Shown: positions 23,235 to 31,851, counted from the first letter of the stretch. The stretch is DNA of 43,611 bases from Myxococcales bacterium (GCA_020846875.1 JADLDB010000097.1:1-43611), one strand, 5' to 3'. Numbers and translations are program-made. Notes: generated by a model from the sequence alone, not told the origin.

Positions 23235-24143
23235 ATGTCCTTGAGGCTGGCCACCGACGAGGAGAGGCGCGCGCGCGACGCGGTGACGCACGAGGCCTGG
23301 GGCCAGGGCCTCACTCGCGAAGCCTTCCTCGCCCGGGAGGAGAAGCTGCGCGGCCACCGCTGGGCGAAGCAGGCGATGCGCACCTGGCTGTGGACGGGCC
23401 CCGCCGGGGAGCCGCTGGCGTCCTGCGAGACGTTCGAGGTGGACAGCGACGTGGGCGGCCTGCGCGGGAGGAGCTGGCTGGTGGCGTCCGTCTTCGTCGA
23501 ACCTTCGCTGCGGCGCCGCGGCCACTCGGCGGCCATGCTGTCCGCCCTCAAGGAGCGGCTGGGCGCAGAGCCCGACGGCCACGCGGTGGCGCTCTTCTCC
23601 GAGGTGGGAGTGGACCTCTACGCGCGCCTGGGCTTCTTCGCGGTGCCTTCCTGGGACGCCTGGTTCGACGCCTCCACCGAGAAGCCCGAGGAGGTGCAGT
23701 GGCTGTCCTCACCCCTGCCCGCGCCCCGCCCGCCTCCGCCGGCTGCGCGGGTGGTGCGCCTCACCCTCTCCGACGGCCACCTCGACTGGCACCTCGAGCG
23801 CGAGCGCTTCTACCAGCAGGCGTGGCGCAAGCCTGCCCTGCCCTGGCACGGCGCGAAGGTGGGCGCTTCCTCCATCGGCTGGATGGCGTACTGGCGCACC
23901 GGCGAGTTGCACGTGCTGTTCCTCGACGTCGTCGACGAAGCGCACCGGCTGCCTCTGGTGCAGGCCGCGCAGTGGGCCGCGGCGCAGGCCGGGGTGCCGG
24001 TGGTGCGGGTGTGGGAAGGCACGCCCCTCGACGACTTGCCCAGCGCCCGCCGCGCCCGCCGCGACGACGAAATCGGCATGTTCGCGCCGCTGCGCCCGGG
24101 CATCACCGGCTGGACGCACGTCGAGCGCGGGCTGTGGGCCTGA
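23235..24143 (+). CDS. GNAT acetyltransferase, LYC1-like
   Basis: 302 residues from ATG 23235. The N-terminal half is a GNAT fold: SCETFEVDS strand, VASVFVEPSLRRRGHSAAMLSAL as motif A with the acetyl-CoA pyrophosphate-binding RRRGHS, and SEVGVDLYARLGFFAVPSW as motif B. This combination (CETF..., VFV-P--R--G, YSE-G---Y---GF) recalls fungal LYC1 lysine acetyltransferases, including a C-terminal half with no known catalytic role (WHLERERFYQQAW, IGWMAYWRTGELHVLFLD). The similarity is from memory and needs checking. Cytoplasmic. The stop-start spacing suggests an operon with the propeller-like gene. Confidence 0.82.
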   Translation: MSLRLATDEERRARDAVTHEAWGQGLTREAFLAREEKLRGHRWAKQAMRTWLWTGPAGEPLASCETFEVDSDVGGLRGRSWLVASVFVEPSLRRRGHSAAMLSALKERLGAEPDGHAVALFSEVGVDLYARLGFFAVPSWDAWFDASTEKPEEVQWLSSPLPAPRPPPPAARVVRLTLSDGHLDWHLERERFYQQAWRKPALPWHGAKVGASSIGWMAYWRTGELHVLFLDVVDEAHRLPLVQAAQWAAAQAGVPVVRVWEGTPLDDLPSARRARRDDEIGMFAPLRPGITGWTHVERGLWA

Positions 24144-24210
24144 CACCGCCTCCTGTGGACGGCCCAGACGGAGGTGGCGCCGCGCGGGCGTGCTGCTAGA
24201 GAGGCCCTCC

Positions 24211-25599
24211 ATGCGCTCCCGACTCCTGCTGGCCGTGTCGTCGTGCGCCCTCCTCGCCGCCTGCCCCGAGCCGAAGCCACCCCCGCCGCCGCCGGCGCCG
24301 GTGAAGGACGCGGGCCCGCCGCCGCGCCACGTCACCGTCCTCGTCACTGGCCACGAGTCGGGCGAGCTGCCGCTGCGCGCGCCCCGGCTGCTGCAGGAGT
24401 GGACGGACAGGGAAGGCTGGCCCAACGTCATCGCCGTCTCCACCGGGGACAGCTTCGCGGGCAACGCCATCTCCTCCCGCTTTGACGGCCTGCCCACCGC
24501 GGAGGCGATGAAGGCCATGCAGTACCGCGCGTCCGCCCTGGGCAACCACGACCTGGACCTCGGCGCGGAAGTCCTGAAAGGCTTCATCCAGGCGTCGGGC
24601 GTCCAGGTGCTGGCCGCCAACGTGCGCCGGAAGGACGGCAAGGACTCGCCCCTGCCCGGCCACCTCGTCCTCGAGCGCGGCGGGGTGAAGGTGGGCCTGG
24701 TGGGCCTCACCAGCGAGAAGACGCTGTACACCACCGGGCCGGGCCGGGCCGCCGAGTATGAGTTGGCGCCGGCGGGCCTGGTGCTGCCCGCGGCCATCAC
24801 CGAAGTGAGGAAGGCCGGCGCCGAGGCCGTCGTCCTCATCCTCGACGACTGCTTCAGCGCCGTGCAGCCCCTCTTCGCCGCGCACCCGGAGTGGGAGGTG
24901 GACGCGGTGGTGGGCGGCCGCTGCGAAGGCCCGCAGGAGTCCACCGGCGGCAAGACGCCCTTCTACAGCGTGGGTGATGACCTCTCGGCGTACGTCTCGG
25001 TGCGCCTCGAGCTCTCGCCCGGCGGCCACTCGGTGAAGACGTCGCGCCAGGTGGTGGCCGCGGACGGCAAGGAGGACGCGGACCTCGCCGCGTTGCGCGC
25101 CCGCTGGCAGGAGAAGCTGAAGGTCGAGCTGGGCCAGGTGATTGGCTTCTCGAAGAAGGGCTTCCCCGCCGAGGCGCCCGAGCTGCGCACCCTGGTGGCC
25201 ACCGCGCTGCGGGACGAGGCGAAGGCCGACGCCGCGCTCGTCAACAAGAAGGGCGTGCGCGCCGGGCTGCCGCAGGGGCCCATCACCCGCGAGACGGTGT
25301 ACTCGATGATTCCCTTCGAGAACGCGGTGCTGACGGTGAAGGTGAAGGGCGAGCTGCTGCTGAAATTGAAGTCGTACCCCGAGGCGGTGCTGGTGCTGCC
25401 CAAAGGCAAGGTGGACCCGGGCAAGGACTACCTGCTGGCCACCACCGAGTACCTCTACTTCGGCGGCGACGACCTGGGCCTCGAGGCCGCCGCGCCCAAC
25501 CCGGAGCTGACCGGCCAGGTGTGGCAGACGCCCGTGGTGGCGTGGATTGCCCGCCAGGCCTCGACGGAGAAGAAGCCCCTGGAAGGACTGATGAAGTAG
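24211..25599 (+). CDS. UshA-like lipoprotein with degenerate metal site, copy 1
   Basis: 462 residues from ATG 24211. Lipoprotein signal MRSRLLLAVSSCALLAACPE (Cys18) and a Pro-rich linker. Residues 40-290 follow the metallophosphatase half of 5'-nucleotidases, but most metal ligands are changed: the DxH motif is TGHESG (46-51), the middle His motif is ILDDC (210-214) and the GHxH motif is GGRCEG (235-240). TGD (78-80) and GNHD (111-114) remain. Residues 305-455 are the 5'-nucleotidase C-terminal domain (VIGFSKKGF, MIPFENAVLTVKVKGELL, FGGDDL), which binds the nucleoside in active enzymes. Probably not a functional nucleotidase. Paralogue of the gene at 28433-29947. Confidence 0.85.
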   Translation: MRSRLLLAVSSCALLAACPEPKPPPPPPAPVKDAGPPPRHVTVLVTGHESGELPLRAPRLLQEWTDREGWPNVIAVSTGDSFAGNAISSRFDGLPTAEAMKAMQYRASALGNHDLDLGAEVLKGFIQASGVQVLAANVRRKDGKDSPLPGHLVLERGGVKVGLVGLTSEKTLYTTGPGRAAEYELAPAGLVLPAAITEVRKAGAEAVVLILDDCFSAVQPLFAAHPEWEVDAVVGGRCEGPQESTGGKTPFYSVGDDLSAYVSVRLELSPGGHSVKTSRQVVAADGKEDADLAALRARWQEKLKVELGQVIGFSKKGFPAEAPELRTLVATALRDEAKADAALVNKKGVRAGLPQGPITRETVYSMIPFENAVLTVKVKGELLLKLKSYPEAVLVLPKGKVDPGKDYLLATTEYLYFGGDDLGLEAAAPNPELTGQVWQTPVVAWIARQASTEKKPLEGLMK

Positions 25600-25658
25600 G
25601 CGCTTCTGGCGAACTGGCTTGCGGAAGAGGGGCCCCCGATTCTACGTTGGCGAGGTCC

Positions 25659-25979
25659 ATGAGGAACCCCCGTGCGTGGCTCGTCTGGTTGAGCGCGCTC
25701 CTCAGCGTGTGGTTGGTGCTGCTGCCGGTCGCCTCGGCGATGGGCGGGCCGGCGGCCGACTCCCGCGGTGAACAGGCGAACAACCTGCTGGGCGTGAGCG
25801 CTGACGACTCTGGGCCCTGGTCTCCGACGCTGGGCGCGGGGCTGGAAGAAGAGGACGATCAGCTCACCGAGCTCGACGGCGCCCATGCCTCGGGCCTGCC
25901 GGAAGACGCCCGGCGGCCTCTGCCAGAGCTCTTGTCCGACCTCGCGACGAAGCGCCTGCTGCGACCTCCGCAAGGCTGA
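25659..25979 (+). CDS. Small secreted hypothetical protein
   Basis: 106 residues from ATG 25659. Signal peptide MRNPRAWLVWLSALLSVWLV followed by LLPVASA with a likely cleavage site. The mature part is acidic, with GEQANNLLGVSADD, EEEDDQLTELD, and an amphipathic C-terminal helix (LPELLSDLATKRLLR). No cysteines, no known domain. It lies 59 bp after the UshA-like gene and 163 bp before the carbonic anhydrase gene; the latter gap shows no further gene. Function unknown. Confidence 0.62.
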   Translation: MRNPRAWLVWLSALLSVWLVLLPVASAMGGPAADSRGEQANNLLGVSADDSGPWSPTLGAGLEEEDDQLTELDGAHASGLPEDARRPLPELLSDLATKRLLRPPQG

Positions 25980-26132
25980 CGCCCCGCCTCCGCCGGCCTG
26001 GTTGACTCGCGTCTGCCCCTCGCGCGCCTGAAGCGCCCGCGCCCGGCGGCCCCCGCGTGTCCCAGCGGCTGAGGCTCTCCTCCCTTCACGCCTCTTGCTC
26101 GCGCGTCGCGCTTCGCCCGCGCCACCTCAACC

Positions 26133-26136
26133 GGAG
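26133..26136 (+). promoter_or_regulatory. Ribosome binding site deciding the carbonic anhydrase start
   Basis: GGAG lies six bases before GTG 26143. It supports that GTG rather than the in-frame ATG at 26095, which would add 16 residues not seen in the family and has no such site. Confidence 0.6.
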
Positions 26137-26142
26137 TCTTCC

Positions 26143-26796
26143 GTGCAGAAAATCATCAAAGGCATCCACCGTTTTCAGAAAGACGTCTACCCGCAGCGAA
26201 AGAAGTTCTTCGAGGGGCTGGTGAAGGACCAGCACCCCGAGGCGTTGTTCATCACCTGCTCCGACTCACGCATCAACCCCAACCTGTTGACGGGCACGGA
26301 CCCCGGCGACCTCTTCATCATCCGCAACGCAGGCAACATCGTCCCTCCGCACGGCCCGGCCCCGGGAGGGGAGGCGGCCACCATCGAGTTCGCTGTGATT
26401 GGGCTGGGCGTGAAGGACATCATCATCTGTGGGCACACCCAGTGCGGCGCGATGAAGGGACTGTTCGAGCCCGGCGCGCTGGAGAGCCTGCCGGCGATGC
26501 GCGCCTACCTGAACCACGCCGAGGCCACCCGGCGCATCATCACCGAGAACTACCAGCACCTCACCGGCGAGGCGCACCACATCGCCACCGTGGAGGCGAA
26601 CACCCTGGTGCAGCTGGAGAACCTGCGCACCCACCCGGCGGTGGCGGCGCGGCTGGTGCGGGGCGGGCTCACCCTCCACGCCTGGGTCTACAGGCTCGAG
26701 ACGGGCAGCGTCTTCGCCTACGAGCCAAAGGAGCAGCAGTTCCTCCCTCTTGGCGAGCGCGCGCCGGCCCACGGCGAGCCGCTCCGCCGCATCTGA
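26143..26796 (+). CDS. Beta-class carbonic anhydrase
   Basis: 217 residues from GTG 26143. Zinc ligands Cys39 (FITCSDSR), His98 and Cys101 (CGHTQCGAMKG), and the Asp41-Arg43 catalytic dyad, all in the standard order, with NAGNIVPP following. It interconverts CO2 and bicarbonate in the cytoplasm. The 20-bp distance to the SulP gene on the same strand, and known SulP-carbonic anhydrase pairs in many bacteria, argue that it works on bicarbonate delivered by the transporter or makes it for carboxylation reactions. Confidence 0.95.
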   Translation: MQKIIKGIHRFQKDVYPQRKKFFEGLVKDQHPEALFITCSDSRINPNLLTGTDPGDLFIIRNAGNIVPPHGPAPGGEAATIEFAVIGLGVKDIIICGHTQCGAMKGLFEPGALESLPAMRAYLNHAEATRRIITENYQHLTGEAHHIATVEANTLVQLENLRTHPAVAARLVRGGLTLHAWVYRLETGSVFAYEPKEQQFLPLGERAPAHGEPLRRI

Positions 26797-26815
26797 CACC
26801 CGCCTGGAAAACACC

Positions 26816-28423
26816 ATGAGCACCACACCTCCTCTCGCGGGGCCGGCGGGCCTCAAGGCCACCGCGCCGTCGGACTTTCTGGCGTCCATCGTCGTCTTCC
26901 TGGTGGCGCTGCCGCTGTGCATGGGCGTGGCCATCGCTTCGGGCCTGCCCGCCGAGTACGGCATCATCACCGGCATCATCGGCGGCCTGGTGGTGGGCTT
27001 CCTTCAGGGCTCGCCCATGCAGGTGTCGGGGCCGGCGGCCGGCCTCACCGTCGTCGTCTGGGACCTGATGCAGCGCCACGGGCACGCGAAGCTGGCGGTG
27101 GCGGTGGCGCTGGCGGGCGTGCTGCAGGTGGTGGCGGCCACGGCGAAGGGCGGGCGGTGGTTTCGCGCGGTGCCGCCGTCCGTCATCCACGGAATGCTGG
27201 CGGGCATCGGCGTGCTCATCTTCTCCAGCCAGGTCCACGTGATGGTGGACGACAAGCCGCGCGGCTCAGGGCTGGAGAACCTGCTCAGCATTCCCGCGGC
27301 GGTGTGGAAGGGCGTGGCGCCCAACCAGGACCTGCCTCACCGCGAGGCGGCGCTGGTGGGCCTGCTCACCATCGTCACCCTGGTGCTGTGGAACCGCTTC
27401 GCCAAAGGCAAGCTGAAGCACCTGCCCGGGGCGCTGGTGGGCGCGGTGGTGGGCGCGCTGGTGGCCAACGCGCTGGCCTTCCCCATCAAGAAGGTGGGGG
27501 TGCCGGACAGCCTGCTGGAGACGGTGCTGCCGCCGTCCTCCGAGGCGCTCTCGTGGCTCTCCGAGTCGTGGCTGTGGGGCGGGGCGCTGATGTTGGCCGT
27601 CATCGCCAGCGCCGAGACGCTGCTGTGCGCCGGCGCCGTCGACCGGATGCACGCCGGCCCCCGCACCCAGTACAACCGCGAGCTGTTCGCGCAGGGCGTG
27701 GGGAACCTCTTGTGCGGGCTGGTTGGGGCGCTGCCGATGACGGGCGTCATCGTGCGCTCCTCGGCCAACGTGCAGGCGGGCGCGCGCACCCGGCTGTCCA
27801 CGTTTCTCCACGGCGCGTGGCTGTTGTTGCTGGTGGGGCTCCTCCCGGCGGTGCTGCGGCCCATCCCCGTGTCCGCGCTGGCGGCCATCTTGGTCTACAC
27901 CGGCTACAAGCTGGTCAACCCGAAGATGGTGAAGGAATTGGCGAAGTACGGGAAGAGCGAGGTGGTCATCTTCGCGGCGACGGTGACGGGCATCGTGGCG
28001 CTGGACCTGCTCAAGGGCGTGCTGCTGGGGCTGGGCCTGTCGATGGCGTACCTCCTGTACAAGCTGTCGCACCTGGAAATCCGGCTGGAGGACGACGCGG
28101 CGACGAAGCGGGCGGTGCTGCACCTTCGGGGCTCGGCCACCTTCCTGCGGCTGGCGGACATCGCCGAGGCGCTGGACCAGGTGCCCACCGACAGGGAGCT
28201 GCACATTCGCCTCGACGACCTGGACAGCCTGGACCACGCCACGCTGGAGCTCTTGAGCGCCTGGGAGAAGCAGCACAAGGCGCGCGGGGCCGACGTCATC
28301 GTCGACTGGGGCGAGCTGGACCGCCGGTTCCGCAGCGGGAAGCAGGCTGGCGCCGAGGACGCGAGGCCTCCGGCGGCCAGGGAGGAGCGCGACGGCGTCC
28401 CCAGCAAGCCCCAGGCGGCCTGA
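26816..28423 (+). CDS. SulP family anion (probable bicarbonate) transporter
   Basis: 535 residues from ATG 26816. About 12-14 membrane helices starting at residue 19 (DFLASIVVFLVALPLCMGVAI), with the SulP marker stretch GLPAEYGIITGIIGG and QVSGPAAGLTVVV, and a second repeat half around SAETLLCAGAVDRM and NRELFAQGVGN. The C-terminal 430-510 region is a short STAS domain (VLHLRGSATFLRLADI, LDDLDSLDHATLELL). Because the gene follows a beta-carbonic anhydrase at 19 bp, bicarbonate is the likeliest substrate, although SulP members also carry sulfate or dicarboxylates. Inner membrane. It converges with the second UshA-like gene, nine bases away. Confidence 0.92.
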   Translation: MSTTPPLAGPAGLKATAPSDFLASIVVFLVALPLCMGVAIASGLPAEYGIITGIIGGLVVGFLQGSPMQVSGPAAGLTVVVWDLMQRHGHAKLAVAVALAGVLQVVAATAKGGRWFRAVPPSVIHGMLAGIGVLIFSSQVHVMVDDKPRGSGLENLLSIPAAVWKGVAPNQDLPHREAALVGLLTIVTLVLWNRFAKGKLKHLPGALVGAVVGALVANALAFPIKKVGVPDSLLETVLPPSSEALSWLSESWLWGGALMLAVIASAETLLCAGAVDRMHAGPRTQYNRELFAQGVGNLLCGLVGALPMTGVIVRSSANVQAGARTRLSTFLHGAWLLLLVGLLPAVLRPIPVSALAAILVYTGYKLVNPKMVKELAKYGKSEVVIFAATVTGIVALDLLKGVLLGLGLSMAYLLYKLSHLEIRLEDDAATKRAVLHLRGSATFLRLADIAEALDQVPTDRELHIRLDDLDSLDHATLELLSAWEKQHKARGADVIVDWGELDRRFRSGKQAGAEDARPPAAREERDGVPSKPQAA

Positions 28424-28432
28424 GGCGGGACG

Positions 28433-29947
28433 TCAGCGCGGTAAGAGGGCCTCGAGCGGCTTCTTCTCGTCGGACTTCTTCGCCGCGGTCCACTCGATGA
28501 GGGCCTGCTGCCAGCTCGTCTTCGTCTGGGTGGCCTTCGGGTCCGCCTCCAACAGCTTGAAGCCGTCGCCGCCCAGGTAGAGGTAGTCCAGCGTCGCCAC
28601 CGAGTACGTCCTCGCCGGGTCGAGGGGAGCGCCCTTCGCGTCCACCCAGCCGTCGCCCTTCGCCTTCACGCCGGCGGCGCGGGCCTCGACGTTCGAGAGC
28701 GCGGCCAGGAGCGCGTCGCCCTTCACCTGCGCCACCACCACCTCATTCTCGAAGGGGATGAGGTCCCACACGGTGGCCTTCGTCACCGGCCCGGCCGGCA
28801 GGGCCTGGCGCACGCCGCGGCGGTTGAGGAGCGCCACGTCGGCCTTGAATTGCTCCTTGAGGGCGGTGGTGAGCCACGCCGACATCTGCGGAGACTGTTG
28901 GTCCAGGCCCTGCTTCGAGAAGCCGATGACTTCCCCCAGCGCCGCGTCCAGCTTCTGCTTCCAGCCGGACAGCAGCGCCTTCGCCTTCGCCTCGGGGGCG
29001 GCCGCGCCTTCCTTCGCCACCACGTCCACCGAGGAAGCAGCCACCTTCGTCACCTGCGCGCCTTCCACCGCCACCACCACCTTCGCGTAGCTGTTGAAGT
29101 GCCGGCCCGGGTAGACGAGGCGCGTGTCCCCGACGGCCTCGGGGTACGGCACGTCACAGTCGCGGCCGGCGACGAAGGCGGGCTTCCAGTCGGGGTGGGC
29201 GGTGAGGACCTCGGGCACCTCGTGCAGGCAGCCGTCCGTCACCACCACCACCACGTCGGCGCCGTCCTTCTTCGCGGCGGGAATCGCCACCCCCAGCGCC
29301 ACGTCGTCGGGCACCACCTCGAGGCCAGTCATCCGCCCGGGCATGGGCGTCCAGGTGGCCTTGCGCGCGGCCAGCCCCACCACCGCCACCGTCACGCCCC
29401 GCCGGGTGAGGAGGCGGTACGGCTGCAGGCCCAGGGCGCGGCCCTCTTCGCTCTTCACGATGACGTTGGCCGCCAGGTAGGGGAAGCCGCCGCGCCGGGT
29501 GTTGGCGAGGAATTGCTCGCGCGCCCAATCCAGCTCGCGGTTGCCGAAGGCGGAGCCGGCGTAGCCCATCAGGCGCATCACCTCGGCGGTGGGCTCGCCC
29601 TTGTAGAAGCTGGAGATGGCCTGGCCGTTGGCGTTGTCGCCGGTGGAGAGGACGACGGTGTGCCCGTCGGGGCAGGCCGACTCACCGTTGGGGCCGAGCG
29701 CGCCGGGACAGTGGCCTTCGTCGGCGGCCCAGCGGCCCAGCACCTCCGCCGCGCCGCCGTGGAGGGCGCCCTGGTCGGGCGTGGCCAGCAGGTAGCCGTT
29801 CTCCGCGCCGGTGAGGAGGAAGGTGAGCTCGACCTTCTTCGCCGGGCCGGCGTCGGCGGGGGCGGGGGCGGGGGCGGGCGGCGCGTCCTGCTTGCAGCCG
29901 AGGGCGGCGAGGGTGAGGGACAAGACGACGAGGAGGGGTCGAGCCAT
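28433..29947 (-). CDS. UshA-like lipoprotein with degenerate metal site, copy 2
   Basis: 504 residues from ATG 29947. Lipoprotein signal MARPLLVVLSLTLAALGCKQ (Cys18) and a Pro/Ala linker. It aligns end to end with the protein at 24211-25599: VIGFSKQG, LIPFENEVVVAQVKGDALL and the closing DEKKPLEALL match VIGFSKKG, MIPFENAVLTVKVKGELL and TEKKPLEGLM. Its metal site is more eroded: TGAENG (46-51) for DxH, GNRE (135-138) for GNHD, VTDGC for the His motif and AGRDCD for GHxH; only TGD (102-104) stays. A 30-residue insert near 75-97 carries two cysteines. Likely a binding or structural lipoprotein, not an enzyme. Confidence 0.85.
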   Translation of the reverse strand: MARPLLVVLSLTLAALGCKQDAPPAPAPAPADAGPAKKVELTFLLTGAENGYLLATPDQGALHGGAAEVLGRWAADEGHCPGALGPNGESACPDGHTVVLSTGDNANGQAISSFYKGEPTAEVMRLMGYAGSAFGNRELDWAREQFLANTRRGGFPYLAANVIVKSEEGRALGLQPYRLLTRRGVTVAVVGLAARKATWTPMPGRMTGLEVVPDDVALGVAIPAAKKDGADVVVVVTDGCLHEVPEVLTAHPDWKPAFVAGRDCDVPYPEAVGDTRLVYPGRHFNSYAKVVVAVEGAQVTKVAASSVDVVAKEGAAAPEAKAKALLSGWKQKLDAALGEVIGFSKQGLDQQSPQMSAWLTTALKEQFKADVALLNRRGVRQALPAGPVTKATVWDLIPFENEVVVAQVKGDALLAALSNVEARAAGVKAKGDGWVDAKGAPLDPARTYSVATLDYLYLGGDGFKLLEADPKATQTKTSWQQALIEWTAAKKSDEKKPLEALLPR

Positions 29948-30040
29948 ACGGCCCGTGCGTCTAGCACGCCGCGGTGGCCAACAGTCCCCACCTCGCATTC
30001 GTTGACCGCGTGGTCCACTCGTGGTCGCCTGCGCGCCTTC

Positions 30041-30045
30041 GGAGG
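30041..30045 (+). promoter_or_regulatory. Strong Shine-Dalgarno before the lamin-tail lipoprotein
   Basis: GGAGG six bases before ATG 30052. It is among the best ribosome sites in the window and selects ATG 30052 over an in-frame ATG at 29974. Confidence 0.65.
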
Positions 30046-30051
30046 TCGTTC

Positions 30052-31317
30052 ATGCGCAATGAGTTCTTCGCGGTGGTGCTGGGGCTGGGCCTGGGCGCGG
30101 TGGTGTCTTCGTCGGCCGCGTGCGGCAAGGCGCCGGCGACCTGCTCGGCGTCCAACTGCATGGGCTGCTGCTCGACGGAAGGCATCTGCTCCGGCGGCGG
30201 CAGCGTGCTGGAGTGCGGCATCAACGGCGCCCTGTGTCAGACGTGCGCCGCCAGCGACCAGTGCATCGCGGGGACGTGCCGGACCACCAGCACGGGGGGC
30301 GGGACGGGCGGTGGCTCCGGCGGCGGGACGGGCGGTGGCTCCGGCGGTGGGACGGGCGGTGGCTCCGGCGGCGGCGTCGGCGGCGGCGGCGGCGTCGGCG
30401 GCGGCGTCGGCGGCGGCACGGGCGGAGGCTCCGGCGGTGGAATCGGCGGCGGCACCGGCGGTGGGACGGGCGGTGGCTCCGGCGGTGGGACGGGCGGTGG
30501 AGTCGGCGGCGGCACCGGCGGTGGGATGACCGCGTTCTGCGGCGCGCGGGCCCTGACGGACCACCTGGTCCTCTCCGAGGTGCGCGTCTCGCCCACGCCC
30601 GGCGAGGCGGTGGAGCTCTACAACCCCACCAGCGCCGCCATCACGCTGACGGACTACCGGCTGTACAACGCCACCTTCACCTCGACGGACGGCGGGCTGG
30701 ACTGCCGGTACTTCGATCACACCACCAACCCCACCTGCGGCACCGGCTTCGGCGACTTCGACCTCCAATTCCCCGCCGGCGCCACCATCGGCCCGGGGCA
30801 GACGCGCGTCATCGCCATCACCGGCGCGGCCAACTACCTCGTGGCCTGCGACGCGGGCTGCGCGCCTCCGGACTTCGAGGTGCCTCCGCCCACCGGCGGC
30901 GACTCCACCGTCACGGACATGGTGGGCGTGTGGGACACCAACCCGCAGAACTTCACCGGCTTCGGCTTCCTCACCAACGGGGGCGAGGACCTGGTCCTCT
31001 ACACCTGGAATGGCAACCCGAGCACCCCGGTGCGCGACGTGGACTACTTCATCTGGGGCACCAACACCGGCGTGCGCACCGACAAGACGGGCATCTCGGG
31101 CTACGTCGCCGACACGCCGGTCGCTTCCCAGTTGCCGATGACGATGGCCGCCTCGGCCACCACCTCGTTCCAGCGCGCCTGCTACAACGAGTTCAACGAG
31201 AGCCTCCCCGGCGGAAACGGCCTGTCCGGCCACAACGAGACGAGCGAGGACCTCGGCACCAACTGGATTGTCGGCGTCCCGTCGCTCGGCCAGAAGACCC
31301 CCGGCAGCGTACCCTGA
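30052..31317 (+). CDS. Secreted protein with Gly-rich linker and lamin-tail-like domain
   Basis: 421 residues from ATG 30052. Signal region MRNEFFAVVLGLGLGAVVSS then SAACGK, a possible lipobox. Residues 24-80 are Cys-rich (CSASNCMGCCSTEGICSGGG, LCQTCAASDQC). Residues 82-158 are a linker of only Gly, Ser, Thr, Val and Ile. From about 168 a lamin-tail (LTD) type immunoglobulin fold begins: LVLSEVRVSPTPGEAVELYN, then LTDYRLYN, FPAGATIGPGQTRVIA and NGGEDLVLYTW. LTD domains occur in secreted bacterial proteins next to nucleases or as surface adhesion modules. No catalytic domain is present. It should be an exposed surface protein. Confidence 0.85.
   Translation: MRNEFFAVVLGLGLGAVVSSSAACGKAPATCSASNCMGCCSTEGICSGGGSVLECGINGALCQTCAASDQCIAGTCRTTSTGGGTGGGSGGGTGGGSGGGTGGGSGGGVGGGGGVGGGVGGGTGGGSGGGIGGGTGGGTGGGSGGGTGGGVGGGTGGGMTAFCGARALTDHLVLSEVRVSPTPGEAVELYNPTSAAITLTDYRLYNATFTSTDGGLDCRYFDHTTNPTCGTGFGDFDLQFPAGATIGPGQTRVIAITGAANYLVACDAGCAPPDFEVPPPTGGDSTVTDMVGVWDTNPQNFTGFGFLTNGGEDLVLYTWNGNPSTPVRDVDYFIWGTNTGVRTDKTGISGYVADTPVASQLPMTMAASATTSFQRACYNEFNESLPGGNGLSGHNETSEDLGTNWIVGVPSLGQKTPGSVP
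30295..30525 (+). repeat. Low-complexity GGC/GGT repeat tract coding the Gly linker
   Basis: About 230 bp of repeated GGCGGTGGCTCC / GGCGGTGGGACG units. The 18-bp combination GGGACGGGCGGTGGCTCC recurs four to five times nearly unchanged, a tract prone to slippage in multiples of three that would change linker length without breaking the frame. Confidence 0.8.
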
Positions 31318-31331
31318 GCCCTCAGCGGCTC

Positions 31332-31781
31332 TCACGTCACTTCACGCAGCATCTCGATGTGGGGAATGCCGTCCTCGTCGTACTCCTCGCCCACGGGCTC
31401 AAAGCCCAGCGAGCGGTAGAAGCGCTCCAGGTAGCGCTGCGCCCCGACGCGCACCGGCTGCCCCGGCCACAGGCGCCGTACCTGGCCCAGCGCCTCCAGC
31501 ATCAGCGCGCGCCCCACGCCGGTGCGCCGCACCTCGGGTGCCGTCACCACCCGGCCGATGGCGGGCTCCGCGAACTTGAGCCCCGGCGGCACCAGGCGCG
31601 CGGTGGCGACCAGCACCCCGCCTTCGTTGCCCAGCCCGTGCCAGCACTGCGGGTCCGCCCCGTCGGCGTCCAGGTACGCGCACCTCTGCTCGACGATGAA
31701 GACGCGCGCGCGCAGCTGCAGCACGTCGTGCACCTGCCGCGGCGTCAGGCGGTCGAAAGGCAGCCACTCCCACGTCACCAT
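31332..31781 (-). CDS. ElaA-like GNAT acetyltransferase
   Basis: 149 residues from ATG 31781; an in-frame ATG six codons upstream is less likely because ElaA proteins begin just before a W-x-x-L-x-F block (here TWEWLPFDRLT). Conserved family parts: LQLRARVFIVEQRCAYLDAD, IGRVVTAPEVRRTGVGRALM with the acetyl-CoA-binding RRTGVGRA loop, and RFYRSLGFEPVGEEYDEDGIPHIEM at the end, in the ElaA style. Cytoplasmic N-acetyltransferase of unknown substrate. Starts divergently to the thioredoxin-like gene, 70 bp apart. Confidence 0.9.
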   Translation of the reverse strand: MVTWEWLPFDRLTPRQVHDVLQLRARVFIVEQRCAYLDADGADPQCWHGLGNEGGVLVATARLVPPGLKFAEPAIGRVVTAPEVRRTGVGRALMLEALGQVRRLWPGQPVRVGAQRYLERFYRSLGFEPVGEEYDEDGIPHIEMLREVT

Positions 31782-31851
31782 GCGGCTGCCGTCTACCACC
31801 TCCTGGCAGGCCCGCGTTGCGCCCCTCCCCCCGCGCGGCTACGAGGGACGC

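Noticed and set aside
20000-30000. A new defence island or biosynthetic gene cluster
   Set aside because: The genes here (protease, phosphoesterase, acetyltransferase, UshA-like lipoproteins, carbonic anhydrase, transporter) have separate known roles and mixed strands, with no shared operon, nuclease-effector pair or assembly-line enzymes.
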